A program made the position numbers and the translations under genes. From Lachnospiraceae bacterium (GTDB lineage: Bacteria; Bacillota; Clostridia; Lachnospirales; Lachnospiraceae), in contig JAAVYA010000037.1 in the NCBI GenBank assembly GCA_022790855.1, forward strand, positions 62,001 through 126,000: a DNA stretch of 64,000 nt, in the 5' to 3' direction. The notes beneath the pieces were generated by a model. It did no database searches and was not told the DNA's origin. It saw only the letters and a list, made by a program, of their open reading frames with translations. Below, in pieces: positions 63,716 to 64,000 of this stretch. The number at the start of each line of letters is the position of its first letter. Position 1 is the stretch's first letter.

Positions 63716-64000
63716 TTAATTTTGTCTGACGACAGCTCCATCCCCATTGATCAAAAATTCCACAATAGCCCTAAACTGGTCGCAGTCAATAAAGATATCA
63801 AAACGTCCCCCCAATGCGGAGGTGTAAGTGCTTACAATGGCAAGCCCTAAGCCGTTGCCGTCACTGGTCCGTGATTCGTCTCCCCGGGAAAAACGCTCCA
63901 CAATTTGTTCCTTGGTAAAATTCATATGATAACTGGCCGTATTAGTAATTTCAAAACGGATCGATCTTCCCGTATCTGTGGGAATGGATTTTGTTTTCAG
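63716..64000 (-). CDS. Sensor histidine kinase, C-terminal end
   Basis: The last 94 codons of a leftward gene whose 5' part lies beyond the right edge. The visible part is an HATPase_c domain: RFEITNTASYHM (N-box distal strand), VERFSRGDESRTSDG and the G2 box GNGLGLAIVSTYTSALGG. The protein ends NGDGAVVRQN. It resembles the two-component kinases of gut Clostridia that pair with OmpR-type regulators. The in-frame ATG at 63925 is internal and is not the start. The sensor domain and partner are not visible. Confidence 0.85.
   Translation of the reverse strand: MKTKSIPTDTGRSIRFEITNTASYHMNFTKEQIVERFSRGDESRTSDGNGLGLAIVSTYTSALGGRFDIFIDCDQFRAIVEFLINGDGAVVRQN

Overview
The window looks like a chromosomal segment of an endospore-forming member of the Clostridia, most likely a gut Lachnospiraceae. 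It carries forespore genes (spoIIAA-AB-sigF, spoVAA-AE, an alpha/beta-type small acid-soluble protein), two T-box controlled aminoacyl-tRNA synthetase genes, a sigma-V/RsiV pair, many small proteins typical of that family, and a short-chain dehydrogenase that resembles bile-acid 12-alpha-hydroxysteroid dehydrogenases. No rRNA, tRNA, CRISPR array or intact insertion sequence was seen. The species call is inference from gene content.

Layout. 1-4.8 kb: the 5' end of a leftward cheC, a large RND efflux permease and an eroded AbrB/RelE-type toxin-antitoxin pair. 4.8-12.5 kb: promoter, valine T-box, valS, a FapA-like protein, folC, a 46-aa protein and a zinc-ribbon/TPR membrane protein. 12.5-16 kb: the spoIIA operon, then a sigma-G-type promoter and spoVAA-AB-AC. 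16-22 kb: a block that separates spoVAC from spoVAD, with an SDR, an NTF2/SnoaL-like protein, a calcium-type P-ATPase and a polysaccharide deacetylase. 22-24.1 kb: spoVAD, spoVAE and a lipoprotein. 24.2-26.9 kb (leftward): a headless chemoreceptor, guaB and an XRE regulator. 27-33.7 kb: a Big2-repeat surface protein, an O-antigen-ligase-like membrane protein, a eukaryotic-type hisA, dapL, an XRE regulator and a broken Rpn-family gene. 33.8-37.2 kb (leftward): rsiV, sigV, typA. 37.5-44.5 kb: a NUDIX gene with an early stop, a DUF4190 protein, and an isoleucine T-box followed by ileS, which reads in frame with no stop into glgP. 44.7-54.6 kb: a signalling cluster of mcp, histidine kinase, receiver-HD protein, cheB, cheY, cheA, cheW and mcp. 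54.6-64 kb: K+ uptake genes trkH/trkA, a PAP2 phosphatase, DUF1653, CYTH, SASP, a DJ-1 protein, aroA-larE, a CorC/HlyC-type transporter, a TIGR04086 membrane protein and the C-terminal end of a histidine kinase.

How the parts work together. The spoIIA operon sets the first forespore sigma factor, and the spoVA genes, which build the dipicolinate channel, follow directly under a promoter that fits sigma-G. valS and ileS are each governed by a leader that senses uncharged tRNA. The che block supplies a receptor array, kinase, coupling protein, receiver and methylesterase, joined to a separate PAS-kinase/HD-hydrolase pair; no flagellar gene, cheR or cheD is visible.

The most unusual features are the uninterrupted ileS-glgP reading frame, a roughly 87-nt structured repeat placed after two terminators and ahead of valS and spoIIAA, the split spoVA locus whose inserted genes share a palindromic promoter motif, and several eroding genes (toxin-antitoxin, NUDIX, Rpn, chemoreceptor).
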